Shown: in pieces, positions 31,641 through 45,210 of the stretch | How positions within the stretch are numbered: position 1 is the first letter of the stretch | Layout: each line of letters begins with the position of its first letter | DNA from: Lunularia cruciata | Lineage: Eukaryota > Streptophyta > Marchantiopsida > Lunulariales > Lunulariaceae | Assembly (NCBI GenBank): GCA_948567375.1 | Contig: OX419759.1 | Location: 60,230,593 to 60,294,592 of the forward strand | Direction of reading: 5' to 3' | DNA length: 64,000 nt | Position numbers and translations under genes: made by a program | Notes under the pieces: generated by a model | The model's database searches: none | What the model was told of the DNA's origin: nothing | Seen by the model: only the letters and a program-made list of their open reading frames with translations

Positions 31641-34600
31641 CAATCTCCCTTTTCTAGATCTAGGTCAGTTTTGGAGGATTTGGTCGCACTGCTGTGCACA
31701 TTCTTATTACTTCAGGATTTTATAATCTGGAAATAACGGTTCGTCGAATCGAAGTCTTCTGTTATTCTCCATATGTCTATGATCGGTCTTCACTGATCTC
31801 TAAATCTAGACTTGATGTTGGAGCGGCGGCCAATGTTGGAAACTAAATGAACTGTGACTTGTCATTTGATCTTCCCCTCCATTATCAATCCAACTTCATT
31901 TACGGTAACTCGAGACAAATGTATACTCCTCTCTACCTAGGGTCAAAAGTCACGTCTTGTGGTTTATTTAGTCCGAAAAGAAAGAGTCACTGGGTAGGAG
32001 AGCTCTTCTTGGCAGAGAAGTAATGGTTTTCTCCCAAGACGACAAGGGTAACAATTGCGAACTAATAATCATCTCAAATTTCTATTTTGTTATATTTTGG
32101 GGCATCCAATGCGATCAAAGATCATCCTTTTGAGGTCATCTAAGATTTGGGACGGGAAAGTGGAATAAGACTACTCTCATGACGGTAAACAAGCCAAAGA
32201 AAAGTTGGAGTAAAACGCGAGGTTTGGATAAAACGCGAGGTTTGGAGAAAACTAGTTCTGGGTAATGGTTTCTTGAATGAACTACTCTCTTAATAGTGGT
32301 TCCCATACTTCCGATGGACTCGGAGAAACTGAAGACATTTCAATGCCCAGGACAATTCCGGCTCATGAGGCTTCTTGTTTGACAGCTGGATAAAGAATCG
32401 TTTTTCCTCCAAGTTACATGCGCTCTACAGGTACACCCGAGAACATCACACCATCTTGTATGGGTTGGGTCTTGAACAAGATACTGGACAATTCTTCCGA
32501 AGTTGTAGACATCTATGTACAGAAGGTTACTGTATAGCAGACTGTTGCAACTGTAGACCTTCAAATCTTCAGACACAAGCTGCACATTGACCTGCATTTG
32601 GACTAATTCGACTTCTCAACAGAATCTTCGTTTCTCTGTGAAATAGTAGCAACATGTTACGTAATGAATACAGAACCCGTTGTCAAACAACTCGGTTCCA
32701 GACCAATGTCTCACTGTGACTCTTGATGGTAAAGAACCCGTTGTAAAACGACCCGGTTCCATACCCACGTCTCACTCTAACTCTTGATGGTAAAGATCGT
32801 AAATACTATCAAGTATATAAAGAGGCAACTATGTGTAAACCTCAAGGTAAGCAGAACATTTACTATGCATCGATGGTGATAAATTGGAAGTACTTGTAAT
32901 AATTGTTGCAATAATTTCTAAGTCGGCAACTGGAAAACTTTAAAAAACTGAAATTGCAAAGATGATTTGTGAAAAGCATGCCATGAGTAGGTTAGTACAC
33001 AAGAAAAACCCCAGTTTCATCAAAGTTATGAGACTGCACCTGGAGTGAGTGTATGAAAGACTGGGGTTTACCCCTGCATGTTCTATGCCAGCAAAGAGTT
33101 ATTCAACACTTCAAACACACAAAAAGAAAGACTGAAACTTTGTCCATGCCCTGTGCAAGTGCTAGAGATAGCTGACATTCAATGTCATTACCTCCTATCC
33201 CAAGCTTCTGTTCCTTAGCTTATGAGTGCCAAGGCAAACTTGGGTCGTCCAAGAAGTGTTACTCGTCAAAAAGAAATGGGGTATAGAGGCCAGATTTAGC
33301 TACACCATAGAACCGCGAAGAGGAGACTTGCAATCTATGAAATCCAGTGTAGCAAAACCGCAGAGAAAGAAGAACTCATATTCCAACGATCAGGTGACAA
33401 GGTAAGGAGTATCTGACCTGGAAATATCTGCAGGGTTAGGTATGGTAAACATACATTGTAGTGTGGAGAGTAGAATTGAAACATAATTCCATCCAACATG
33501 CTGAGTATAAGCGAGAAAGAGAAAAAGAACTTTGAAACATGGTCGGTGAAGGAACGTAGCGATCCAGGAAGCAGAGCGAAGAAGAAACCAGGAATTAAAG
33601 AGAAAACGAGGAGGAAACCGCGGATAGCAACCAACCCTTCCGAGTGATACATTCTGATAAATTGTTAAAGGCAGAGTGTTCAATAGAAAATTAAAAATAG
33701 AATCAAGTAAACAGACACTTCACTCTCAACATCGTGAGTCATGCGGAATGTATTTCAAGGGAATATATCAAACCAGTACATGAAAAGTACAAAGTACTGT
33801 TCCAGGCATAACAGACTGTATAAAGCGTTAGGGATGATACATTGTATTAGTACATAGAAAGTAATATGGTATTGGATATATGAGGACAGAAGCCGTTCGA
33901 GGAACGGGAGATCCAGAAATTAAATGTAGATGAAATGGCAATAAAATGTAAGAACTGACTGAATGAGTACATAGGAGATGAAATCTCATTCATAAAAAGC
34001 ATGTATTATCAAGCAACGAACCTATATAACTACATGTAGAGAATCTGTGAGCCAATTTGTACTGAGAAAATGAAGAGTCAACTCACATCAAGAAATGCGA
34101 AGAAATCGAATGTGAAACAATCGGAAACAAACTGAATGAATTAAGAGCAAGTTCTAAACCCACTAATACCGAAATGTACAAACACTTGGAAACAAACTAA
34201 ATGAATTGAAGGCAGATGGTAAACCGTGGTTAATACAGAAGTGTACAATAACGTAAAAACCTAATCGCAAGGTGAACGTAAAGCAAAACGTGTACGGAAG
34301 TAGTAAACCATTTGTAAACTAAGACAGATGAGCCGGACATTGACATATCCATAGTTTATGAATCGAACGTCCAGTAGTAAAAACAAGAGGTCGAGGAGAG
34401 TAAGGTTTTATGTCTAAGATTGATAGAAACAATCCCAGGTTCGGTTATGAAATAGTAGAGTGGAAATCGTTCAAAGAATTGGGGAAGTAGAACAAAGCGT
34501 TAGGGGACTGGATAGAGTATATCACTACATGCGCTATGGACGCATGAGTCCTGAGATGCTGAAATAGCCAGAGGAAGCAGAAGGCGGCCATAGTAAGCCT

Positions 34601-35312
34601 TCCCGAAAGCAAGCCCGTACAACTTCATCAGTGCCAAACGTAGTACCGTAGTAGCTGAGCGAATGTCTTACTCCTCTAACCGAGTTTCTGTTCGTAAGCT
34701 CATGAGTGCCAAGGCAGCAAGAAAGTAACATGGTATATGCACTTCGCAGTCAAGTTAAAAGTCGAGGATCAAGACACCTTCGAACAAGTTTTACTTCAAC
34801 AACCTTGACGTTCTTTTCCACTTTACAAGGACATGTAATTTGGCTTAAATTACACACTGTCATTGTTCCACCCTGATGTACAGCCTACCTCTAATTTGAA
34901 TGATCACCGGTTGGACCTTTAGGACCTTTCTCTGTGAAGAATTCGTTCTAAAGTCCAATTACCACCGTCTCTGCGCTCTGCCATTGAAAGAGCTGCTTCA
35001 CTATGGCTATAAGGACATAGACAAGCCCCTGGGCCTCCTTCTCGAACCACGTGAATTTCTAAATATTTACTTGACTATCATTTTCATCGGATATCGAGCA
35101 GCTTGCTGACCGGTTCGGCAGCGTGTTCCGGTTTATCTTCTCAGGTATCTGCGTCTAGTGATCATCACGCACTTGACGATTTGGAGCCAAGATATTTCGT
35201 GTTGTTCCCACTCGTGGACGTGTAGAATTAACTTAACATGGGGTGTCGGTGGGTATCAACACCTACGAGGGTCCCATCTGAATTGTGGTAGGCTGCATAT
35301 TTTTCTATCAAC
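31641..35312. other. No gene recognised; a few short duplications
   Basis: It includes an 18-bp duplication of TAAAACGCGAGGTTTGGA (about 32213-32248) and the 61-bp tandem pair listed separately. A roughly 62-bp imperfect pair at about 34128-34250 contains GGAAACAAACT(G/A)AATGAATT. A 32-nt phrase around TATGAGTGCCAAGGCA is shared by 33205-33236 and 34685-34716. No coding model. The 35.0-35.3 kb part is the presumed 3' flank of the transporter gene. Confidence 0.4.
32672..32793 (+). repeat. 61-bp tandem duplication
   Basis: AGAACCCGTTGT(C/A)AAAC starts at 32672 and 32733, and both copies end in (A/T)CTCTTGATGGTAAAGA. The copies differ at several positions, so the duplication is not recent. Confidence 0.8.
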
Positions 35313-38300
35313 TCAAGCCCGCCATGCGTCGTCTTTCGCCATCTCAAGGTCACGCAACCTTTTACTACATTGATACCCAATGTAGGTACCAAGAAGCACC
35401 ATTGAAAGAGATAGAGGATAGAACCCATCTAAGACTGTGATACATTGCCCTCCAGCATCTGTGCATGGGTTGGCAGAACCCTTCTTGCTAGGGCAACTTA
35501 TGGACAATCCACCAGCTTCAGTTCCAGCTCCAACACAGTTTTGAACAGTCAACCAATCCAAGAGAATGAAAACAAAAAACCTTGGCCAAGCTGATCCCAG
35601 GTTTGCAATTGTGTTCAACAGAGTCAGATACGTGCCTCCCATAGATGAGTCACTAATTCGAGCAAAGAAGGTTCCCTGATGTAGAAATTCCATACAGTAA
35701 TCAGAGTCACGACAAACACTAGAAATATACACCCTTAACATCAGATCGATATAATCCACTTACAGGAGCTCGGATAACGCAAATGAATCTCCACTAAAAG
35801 AGAAGCTGTCACATAAAATATGAAGTGAAAAAACAACCCGAGCAGGAACGAGGTGAACAGTTTCACCTTAACCATTCCAACAAAATCTTCAGACCTGGAA
35901 ATGAACAAGGTAAAGTTACGCACCTGAGAAACGAACATAATTGTCGAAGCAAAGGAGGTGAGAACTCCTGATAAAATAATCATGAGGTAAAAGAATGGCG
36001 CGGAGCTCACGGTGGCACCTACTGGAAACAGAGCTACTAGGCAAGTAGAAACAGCTGCCATTCCCAAGCGCATGTAATATCCCATCAGCCAAGGTGAAAA
36101 AGGCCGTCCTCTGCTTGCCCACCTTCCCGCAAAGACAGCAAAAAGAAGCTCCAATGGGAACTCAATTAGAATTACTAGCGACACCATTTCCTGTAAGAAA
36201 CAACTTGATGACACAAAGAATAAATGAGCTTCAACTTCGACAAAGACACTTGAGAAGAAACAAAACCTCTGGAATATTGTGATCATATTTGACAATCCCC
36301 TCGTAGTCAGAACCAAAAGATAAATGATGCGCCCAGTTTGCTCGTGACAAAAGAAACACTCCGTGGAATATTCACAATAATGTGAATTGAGCATAGCAAA
36401 CCCAGTGCTTTAGATAGCCATTCAAATCCCCAAAAGATGAGTCCAGAGGGAATCTAGCAACATCCAAGCAAAAATACGGGGTACTTCCACACATTTATTG
36501 CTAACACTCTACTTCAGAAGGATACGTATGACCTACTCGTGTGACGCCTTTCTCCATAAGCTTGAACACTCCGACAGTCTCTGCTGTTACACTTCCCAGC
36601 TGTAGGCAAAAGTTGAGATGAAACTTATCACCTTAGTTCCTATAATTTGAAAGTAGAGATGCCTTGGTTATGTCCTACATACTCCAGCAAATTGTCTTAC
36701 ATGTAGAAAGTAGGTTCATAACTATGCATCGGATGATAACTTCCAAATACAAAACAAGCTTACCCAATCAGCTTCCAAAGGGTGCTAATACTCCAAAGGT
36801 CAACAGAACAATCAACAAAATGTGAGGGGGTAACATTTATTTCAAACTCTAGCTTGATCGATCCGATCAGGATATATAGATAGTTCTGCTTCACGACGGG
36901 GTTCCGCTTGAACCTTATCTTCTAGTGTCTAGACATCTAGTGTGATGACCATTATCGTACCTTGCAGATGAGAAGTATAGTCGTGAGAGAACGGATATCT
37001 GTGATTAAGATTAAGAATCGGCAAGGTTCGTTTGTGTTTGCCACACCCATAAACGAATGCGATTTGCAACATAAATACATATATAATCACTTACATGAAG
37101 CAATATATATCCTGCAAGAAAGAAAAGGTCTAAAAGATGCTCTGCGAAATTGCTACGGCATCCCAAGAATTGAACCAAGATGAAAGCTCCACAGACATAA
37201 CAAGCAATTTCTGCAGATTAATTACATGATCAATAAAACTTCTCCAAGTGGTTTGAAGAGAGATAAAATGTGGCTCTGTCCTATTTTGATCTTGAGAAAA
37301 TCATGATACAGAACGCAGTTGATGATAAATCAGATTGCAAAATTGAGTATCAAAGACTCCAAACTAACTCAACAACGCCAAAGGATACTTGGTAAGGTAA
37401 CAACCGCCCAAAGCCTTCGGTACATCCGTTTCACGCCCATCTGTTGGATGGTTCCAGCCACTTTATCATCTAAGCTTCCATGTCCGAAACTCAACTTGAA
37501 GCCTTCTTTTCTTCTTTCAGTCATACCCGATTTCTTCTCTTCAAACCCTGATGACCGCTTCCCATAATCTTCAAAAATCCCTTGCCCGTGGAAATTTACG
37601 TCATCAAGTCCATCATTTGGTTTGTAGAGGTCGTCATACCGTGGTGGTTCCAGGTTCACGAGTTGCGTATCAGACCCGTTGCGAGAGTCAGTGATATGTG
37701 TGTTATGATAAGGTTTTTCGGACTTGTATAACAGTAACACTGTTGTCACGACATAGAACCATCCCCAGAAGTAGAAGTAATTTGAGAGGGACAGAAGTCC
37801 TGATTCAGTCAGCACATCAAGTCAGTGTCTCATACCATCAGTAATCTTTTGCAAATCCTCTTGAGATGAAGGAGAACTCAACCAACCAAAAGCGGAATTC
37901 ACACCTTTTGAGCTAGGCGCTTTTCGGAGATAATTGTTGCAAAAGCCCACGTCATTCAAAGCCAAAAATATGGTGAATGACATGAAGTAGCCACTGTTTA
38001 TTCCTATAGTCTGCAGATGAACCAAAGGGTATAGATAAGTTCGCTTTCAATTCCAGTAAATACACTCCTAAGGTTGGAAGGTCAGGACGAATGACAGGTA
38101 AAGAGCACATATATAGTTCTGTTCAGATTTATCTCGCGCAAGTGAATTTGAGCAAATTTGGTTCTCCTTGCTCTTAGATGTAAGATAATCAATGCAACTG
38201 TCTGCTCTACGTTTATTACCAAAAGGACTAGTGATTGATTAACTGAACTAGGATTATACGATCTGTACTTCGATATATTCCTTTGATATGCAATTATAGT

Positions 38301-41300
38301 TTGAATCTTCTGGTACTCTTTTGATTGTAGTGAAAATCATACGCGGGATTACCTGACAGGTTGAGGCGTGACCAATATTTTTTCGTGACAGCAGTGTCAA
38401 TGCCCAACCTACACAACAACGTGACGTCTTATATCAGTTTTAATAGTTCAAGGGCCTGAATTCGAATTCCGCAATTATTCCAGATCTCGGTAGTGGACCC
38501 ATGAGCTCGGTGATCTAGTTAAAATATGTCGTGCAGAGACCACTTCTTATTTCTTCTTACAAAACTTGAGGTAACATGAGGAATCTACAGAAATAAGTCG
38601 GGTGGATGAGTTCCATGCTATTATGCTGTCACCAAATCTTGGAAACAAGAAACTGAAATACGTCCTTACCGTCCACTGCGATATCCTGTAAAGGGGCAGA
38701 CAAAGAAGAATCAAATGAGAGACGGAGACCATGAATATTTTCAATATCTTTTCTTGAAATAAGCACAATAGTGACTGCATCTGAATTCTCAGGAAACTTC
38801 ATAATTTCGATACTCAAATAGAATTCACAGCATTGATGAGAAACTGAGTAAGAGGCACAGTCCCTAAGAGAAAGTTATCAAGAGTTATCTCCAAGTACGT
38901 GAGACACAATTCAAGATTTTAAGGCGTCCGATGATCAGACTTCAAGATCGAAAGGGCTTACTTGTGTGGCTGCCAGAAGAACAAAAATGAAGAAAAGGGA
39001 CGTGATCGACCGGATGTTTGCTGTCTCCAACTACAACAAACAATCCAAGTTAATACATGGCCCCCTCGAGTATGCCTCATCAACTCCAAGGGAGTATCCA
39101 AAACCAACTTTAAAGATTACGAACCACACAAATCAAACAAAATTGCATTTGCTTGCACGCAATCAAATTCTCCATCGGCAAGATTTGATTTTCATGACAT
39201 GACCGATTACAATCGATCGTTACAATTGTCATTAGATGTCATAGTCAGCTCAGGGGAAGCTACCAAGGAAAATTAGTTACAAGCAAAGTTTCCTGTTTTG
39301 TCGAACGATTTTTTAATTTCATCTTGCTCCGCTATGAAACATCAGAGAGCAACTCAAAGCAGACACAACCATGCCATGTAGACAAACTGTTTCAATGATT
39401 GTCCACAATACTCACATGGCTAGATATCGTCTTTGGCTGGACTTTTTTTCGTGGTTAGATCTTGATCACACATCCAACAACTGTCCAGCCTTGAAGGTTA
39501 AACCGTATTTCTAACAAAAAATTCATGAATTTGAACATGTAACTTATAAATAGGTCATGAAAGTACCCAGTGATCAGCTGTTTCTGCCGATAAAATCATG
39601 AGAAGTCCAGACGCCATCTGCATGGGAAGAACCCTGAGGTGTAATTTGTTGATATTCAGTTTTCATTCTTCATCGATGATGTCCGAATGCGGACAGTACG
39701 TATACTGCACTAGGTAACCACTGAACCAACGAACTGGCAGTTGTTGAGCCCAGTGATAGCGGAACCGCCAATGCATGTGCACGTATCAAAGATTTTAAAA
39801 CTAACTAACGAGTAGTTATATGAAAAATTATGTGAAAAGCATAGTCCTAACACAAGGCCAACCTGTAGCAGCTTCAGTTCTCAGCGAAACAATCTGTAGG
39901 CGAATCTTTTCAAGGACAAATCACGGAAAGAGAAACATACCAGGACTTACGCCATCCCAACCTTGCAGAGAAGACAGTGTCAACTATTGGACTCCACAGG
40001 AGTTTCATGGAGTACGGATACCCAGCTAAGGAGAAAATTCTGTAAACGACAACCATGTACAGCAGTGAGACCGTGCCAATAAAATAAACTTTGTGTTACT
40101 TGCCCTCACCAAACATACGAGTTCCCAGTTGTGCAGATAACGAAGAGTTGCATATATCACTTACCCGACCTCGGTGTAGCTCGCTTGAGATTTTAAAATG
40201 AACGGAATACTCCCAAGAGATAAGCCCAAGGGCACACCCTGCATTGCATCTGCATCTTCATGTCATCAGATTCATGACGGACTTGACCCACTCCAGCTGT
40301 TATACCACATGTGGATTTCATAAATGTGTAGGGTAATGAACACACTGACGTCAAAGTTCTGCAGTTCCCTCGGTTCGTCATTCAAATTGTGCGCAATCCT
40401 TTCAACTAGTCACTCAAACAGACTGCTACTTTGCTACATCCCTTGTCCAACCAGTCTTGTTGATATTTGTTGCATTCTTGGTTCTTTAATCCCTTCCCAT
40501 AAGCATATAACTTCCTTGGAACCTCATTTACCGGACCTGTACCCAATTTCCCGTCAGAACAGGTTTTCTGAAATAGACTGTTCCATAAAACATTGGTCTT
40601 TATCTTTCTGCGGTGTTCCACTCTTTCCAAGTTGCAGACCTTGCGAGCCGAACGGACATCCCCTATCCAACCAGGCTGGTTGATGTTTTTGTTGCCTCCT
40701 GTTTCTGTAATTTTCTTCCCAGAAGCATATAACTTCTCTTGAACCTCACTTTCCGGACCAGCAGGTTTCCGAAACAGAATTTTCAACTAAAGATTGATCT
40801 TTATCTTTCTGTATTGTTTCACTCTTTCCAGAAAAGTTCTGTCCTTGCGTTAAATTTAACAAGTCTTTGCAAGTTTGACACATGCTGTTCAGTCCATGTC
40901 GGAGTCACGGAGTACTTATAAGTCTCTACGCAGTAACCCGGTCCAAATACCTCTCCGTACCTAAATCCCAATTGCTAGGCCAAATCAACCGTTGGTAGAG
41001 CAAAATTGCAAGTCAGAAAAACCTTATGACCCTCTCAGCTCCATCTGCTGCATGTAGTGACAGATCATCCACCAGAGAAAGAGTAGACTCTCTGAAGCAC
41101 CCTAGAAGATCGGGATATCTCAACTTTTGGGATAAATTTGTATTCTGCCCAAATGGCGTGAATCAGATCGTCCTCATTCTACTCGCCGCATTTACCCCGA
41201 GCTAATAAGCTACAGCATCCTTGGAGGAATATGCTTCACACTGCCTTCCGTTCATGAAGAATGTATCTGTTACCACTGGAAGAGCGATCATGTAAACAAA

Positions 41301-41855
41301 ACGGATAAAATCCCCGCATTGGAATTAAAAAACACTAGCGACTGATTTTTATGCTATTCAGTATTTTGTAAGCTCCTAATACCGCTCAATTCCCTTCCCG
41401 CGTTCAAGTGAGACTGTGTAGACGTGAATCGAATTGATCTTGCAGTCATATGCCCTTGCAAGTATCTCGAGAACGACAGGAAATTGAAACAAAATTGACC
41501 TTGAAAGTAGAGAAACAAGAAAATGTTGGAACAAATTGGACAAATAACACAGAGAAAATTGCAATTCTGGAATTCGGCGGTGCCTAATTTCGACATCAGC
41601 TACGAGCTATAGCACGTTGTAGCCCGATCTGAGAAAGAAGGAAGGAAGGGGAGGGAGGAACGAGGACGAACATAGCATAATGAGAAGCGCCATGTTGAAA
41701 GCGTCCGAAAATGAGCTGTCGCTGCTGCTACCGGAGCCCGAATGATCCCCGGCAGTGCTGCTGCCGCTGGTGCCAAGGAAAGGGGAGCCTTCCTCCATCC
41801 CCATCATGAGCTGCGAGCTTCGAGATCTTTTGTGCATGGCTGCTGATGTCTTCAT
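35313..41855 (-). CDS. Acetyl-CoA transporter, SLC33A1/AT1 (Acatn) family, 13 exons
   Basis: Major-facilitator-like multi-pass protein predicted to carry acetyl-CoA into the endoplasmic reticulum lumen. Exons on the minus strand: 41855-41672, 40249-40165, 40039-39941, 39633-39567, 39030-38962, 38685-38670, 38408-38353, 38010-37905, 37799-37389, 37210-37095 (provisional), 36599-36537, 36190-35924, 35675-35313 (stop). All use GT-AG and all phases agree, giving about 633 residues. Motifs across joins: YAMQGVPLGLSLGSIPF, GYPYSMKLLWSPIVD, LAATQ-DIAVDGWALTLLS, ASTCQ-TIGINSGYFMSF, FYFWGWFYVVTTVLLL, VFKLMEKGVTR-EMVSL, RWASRGRPFSPWLMGYYMRL, FFARISDSSMGGTYLTLLNT. Exon 9 adds a long hydrophilic loop. 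The family's GRRKSW reads GWRKSW here. Start chosen at the first in-frame ATG; alternatives at residues 7 and 17. The 5' UTR lies above 41855. Confidence 0.85.
37095..37210 (-). CDS. Provisional exon 10 of the acetyl-CoA transporter
   Basis: It is phase-compatible with exons 9 and 11 and reads ACYVCGAFILVQFLGCRSNF, then EHLLDLFFLAGYILLH, a hydrophobic segment at the expected place. It is about 15 residues longer than the family alignment suggests between this membrane helix and VTAETVGVF in exon 11, so its 3' splice choice may be wrong. A donor just after GGATGCC would shorten it but breaks the phase with the obvious acceptor. Confidence 0.5.
38670..38685 (-). CDS. 16-nt microexon of the acetyl-CoA transporter
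   Basis: GATATCGCAGTGGACG encodes DIAVD plus the first base of Gly. It is bounded by ...TTTACAG upstream and GTAAGG downstream. Joined to LLAATQ before and to GTTGGGCATTG after, it rebuilds the family signature AATQDIAVDGWALTLLS exactly. That continuity is strong evidence that it is real. Confidence 0.9.
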
Positions 41856-42430
41856 CCTTTAAACCACAAGTTCCACAACCAACTGTTGGGAAATTCGACC
41901 AACCTGCCACCAACAAACTTAAGCCAAGGTCAATTTCCTCAAACAAAGTCCAACTTTTCTCCTTCTCCTTCTCCTCCTGTTGCTCCTGCTGCTGCCGGCC
42001 TTCCAAGTTCCTCCCCGGGGAGAAACTCATGTCCGTTCCCCAGATCTCTTTTCTGCCCTTCTTTCCCGATCCAGTTTCTTTCCCATTCACGGTCAAGAAC
42101 TTCCTCCTATCGCAACTCAAACGAGCAAGAACAAACAGTCTAAACTCGTTCTCCACTTCTTCTTCCGCTGCTGCTGTTTTGCCCCAGGACCTGAATTCTC
42201 ATTCTCATCCTCATCCTCATCCTCATCCTCAATTCTTCTTCTGTTTTCTCACGAGGAACATACTCTCTGTGGTCTCCCGTCCTTGCTACAGCTGATCGCA
42301 TTGACTACGACCTTCCTTTGTCTTCTCATGCAGTCACGTCTCCCTCCAAACCATGGCTATCTTCCCGCTGCAGTGAATTCACCACACTATCGATCGTTCA
42401 TGTTGTGCTCAGGTCTTATGTTTCTGGAGG
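41856..42430 (-). promoter_or_regulatory. 5' UTR/promoter region of the acetyl-CoA transporter
   Basis: Sequence upstream of the start ATG. It is pyrimidine-rich on the plus strand (purine-rich on the gene strand), with a (TCATCC)n run at about 42199-42237 (GGATGA on the gene strand), as is common in plant 5' leaders. Long open stretches here on both strands look like low-complexity artefacts. Confidence 0.45.
42199..42237. repeat. (TCATCC)n microsatellite
   Basis: Five near-perfect hexamer units are visible. Confidence 0.9.
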
Positions 42431-44594
42431 AGCTTGTCATCTTTCGCTCGCTTTGACTTAAGATGTGATGTAACTAATGCTCAAGGAGTCGTCAGTCTCG
42501 ACCAAAGTCCAATGAGGCAATCCTATATTTGTGTTGGTTCTATTTTCTGGTTCTGGTTTTTCTCCACTATTGGAATGATCGACATGTTTAGAGTTAGCAA
42601 TTACAGGAGGGACGATACATCTTAGTTCTAATCAAATCTCTTTTCATAATTCTTATCGCCATGTTGTTTTAATTTGAAACGTTTTAGATCTGCAAGCAAA
42701 TCAGATTTGCTACTTTCTATGTTTCAAACATTTGATAGTAAAATGGGAATTTTACTGGAGTCATTTAGTGAATAAGATGGGATCAAGAGGGAAAGATCCG
42801 AATAAATTTGAACCTCGAAATGGGATAGTTGAATTTATCATCAAATCTAAAGAATTTCGTTCTCATCCTTTTTATTTACTCGCGTTGTTAGCAAATGATT
42901 TCATGTGGAAACTTCATCTCACTTCCCTCGATCATATGGTTTGGTGCAGTCTAAATTAGCACAAAGGTCCGGGCTTTTAAAAGCTTCTATAATATGATCG
43001 ATGTCGTTGTAATAGGGGGATTTAATCTGGTTTATTATGGGATGATTATGGGTAGAGGAATCCTTCCTTATAACATAATTTATGGGTTCTTTTAAATGCT
43101 AAGAGTATTATAATTAAGAGAACTATAAATTTATTTATGATTTTTTCAATGCTAATGGACAGGAGTAAATGTTTCTTCTCTAATCCTTTTGTTTATTCTT
43201 GTATATAATAATATTTCCTTCTAATTCTAAGAAATATTTATATTTCTTGGTTCACATTTATTTATTTATTTATTCATTTTTCCTTGACTAGTTTAGTTCC
43301 TTTCTCCTTTAATATAACAATACATGTTGATATTTAGTTCCATTATCATTCATTTTATTTATTCTATATTCTTTGCTTCTACTTATCAATCTTGAATAAA
43401 TATAGAGGCTTGTCAATTAGTATGACTGGCAGAAATTATATTGGAAAGTTATACTCATATTATTGGAAAAAAATTTTAACATTTTGAATCTTTCTTTGTG
43501 TTATCATTCCATGTTATTACACTAAATATTATTATTATACTATGAACTTTATTATTATCTAAATTTTTTTATATCCTTGTAAACATTAAGTATAGTTAAC
43601 TAAGATTTATGAGTGAAAGCTTTGAAGTCTTTGTTTGCTATGTTTGGCTTATATATTTCATCATTAATTCATATCAAGGGTGAAGATTTACCCTTGTGTA
43701 ATGATTTACTATATAAAGAAGAGAGAATAGCTCTTAGAGCATCTTAACTTTGAAGTTCATTTTGGAGAAGTCTTTGTGTGCACTTAAGTTAGAATGAAAA
43801 GAAAAATTCCTTTTCCATTGGAATGGATCATCTTTCCTAGAAAAAGTGAAAAATTGGAGATATTTACTATAGCAATTAGAAGTGGCGATTGATTTGGCAA
43901 GTAGAGTAAGGTCAAAGAACACATCAAAGAGCAAGTGAATGTTAGGGGAAATCTCAACTCCAACCTTTGAATTGAAATATATAAGAGATATAAGGAAATG
44001 AAATAAAATGGATTAGCAAGGAATGTTTCTTGTTCTCAATTTCCATTTTCCCAACTACTTTTTACATTTTTTTCCTATTTTGGATGATCAAATCTTAAGA
44101 CAATTTTAATACATATACTTTGCATTACGTTCAAAAATCTCCTAACTTAATGGTGCTTCAAATAGTTACTTAGATTTGGATTATATTCTTTATTTGTTGG
44201 ATTTTATACTCTATACTATGTTATGATCAATGTATATAATATGGAACCAATAGTAAATTTCATGATTAATGTGGATACTTATTATTACTATGTTAAAGAT
44301 GATATGGAAAGATTGGATTGTTTGAGGTTTTGGTGAAGAGAAGAAGCAAGAGGTTGCAATTTAGTCCATATAAAACTTATTCCAAAAAATAAAGAAGATT
44401 AAATTAGCCTTATAGTAGAGTGGAGCTAATACCAAATATTGACTACAAGAACTATTGAGTGTCAAGGTTCAAGAGATAAATTCTAACTATTGAATCTTGA
44501 GTTATAGTGAATTGTGACTATAAATAATGTATTTTTTATTGAGTTCATATTCCACACCTAGGAATTTTGAGAAGATTTGCAACAAATGAGTGAG
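42431..44594. other. AT-rich, no gene recognised
   Basis: Very AT-rich from 42960 on. No open frame of note and no repeat boundary was identified until the target duplication of the gypsy element at 44596. Confidence 0.45.
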
Positions 44595-44600
44595 AATATG

Positions 44601-45210
44601 TGTAATATTTTGAGGACAAGAGAACCCCCAAGAGAAAACCCAGAAGAAGAAACACAAAGCTTCACACTCAAAACTTTGATGTCCCAAAGGAGCACCTTGT
44701 CTTTATAAAATAGCAAGGAGGGTTCCCTCAAGGGAAGCTCCACCCTTGGATCAGATACATGGATTGGTGACATGTCAACAAACTCTACCTTTAGATTAAT
44801 TGCATGTATGGGAGACATGTTGGTTCTGGTCCTATATGGTTGATCAAACAAGCTTTGATTAGAGAGAATCTTTAGAGAATCTTCTTGTAGGAATCTCAAA
44901 ATCTCATGGGTGAGGTATTGTTGGAAAGCTCTTGCTGAGAAAAATAAGGGGGAGGAAGGGCTGGCCTTTCAATATGAAAAATTGTTTTTTAACAATTTGG
45001 TGCACATATTTAAGGTCTAATTCATCAGTTTAGGCCTCCAAAATTTGCTCTAAATTTTTGAGGCTATTTTTGGCTTCTACCTTATTAGTAGAAGTACTCT
45101 TTTGGTGATACCTCTATTTGATCTACTTAGTACATCATATATAATATCCTTCCATATGTTAGCAAGCCAATTTTCACCTCTAGAGAATATTTCTAAGTAT
45201 TGGTATTACA
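44601..45210 (-). repeat. 3' LTR of the full-length gypsy element
   Basis: On the minus strand it runs TGTAATACCAATAC...AAAATATTACA (610 bp). It is preceded on that strand by AAAAGGGAGGAGG, a good polypurine tract (about 45212-45226). Confidence 0.9.

Noticed and set aside
37822-37904. Possible 36-nt intron after a DLQKITDG reading in the transporter
   Set aside because: Using the donor at 37904 instead gives a normal 105-nt intron and joins PSSK to GLLSLSNYFYFWGW, matching the family length. The tiny intron is not needed.
38740-38822. FPENSDAVTIVLISRKD stretch as the exon before the microexon
   Set aside because: The exon at 39030-38962 ends in FVLLAATQ with a good donor and the right phase. 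This stretch is intronic.
41846-42456. Long plus-strand open stretches at 41.8-42.5 kb
   Set aside because: Low-complexity Ser/Pro/Leu text opposite the transporter's first exon and leader; no domain or splice support.
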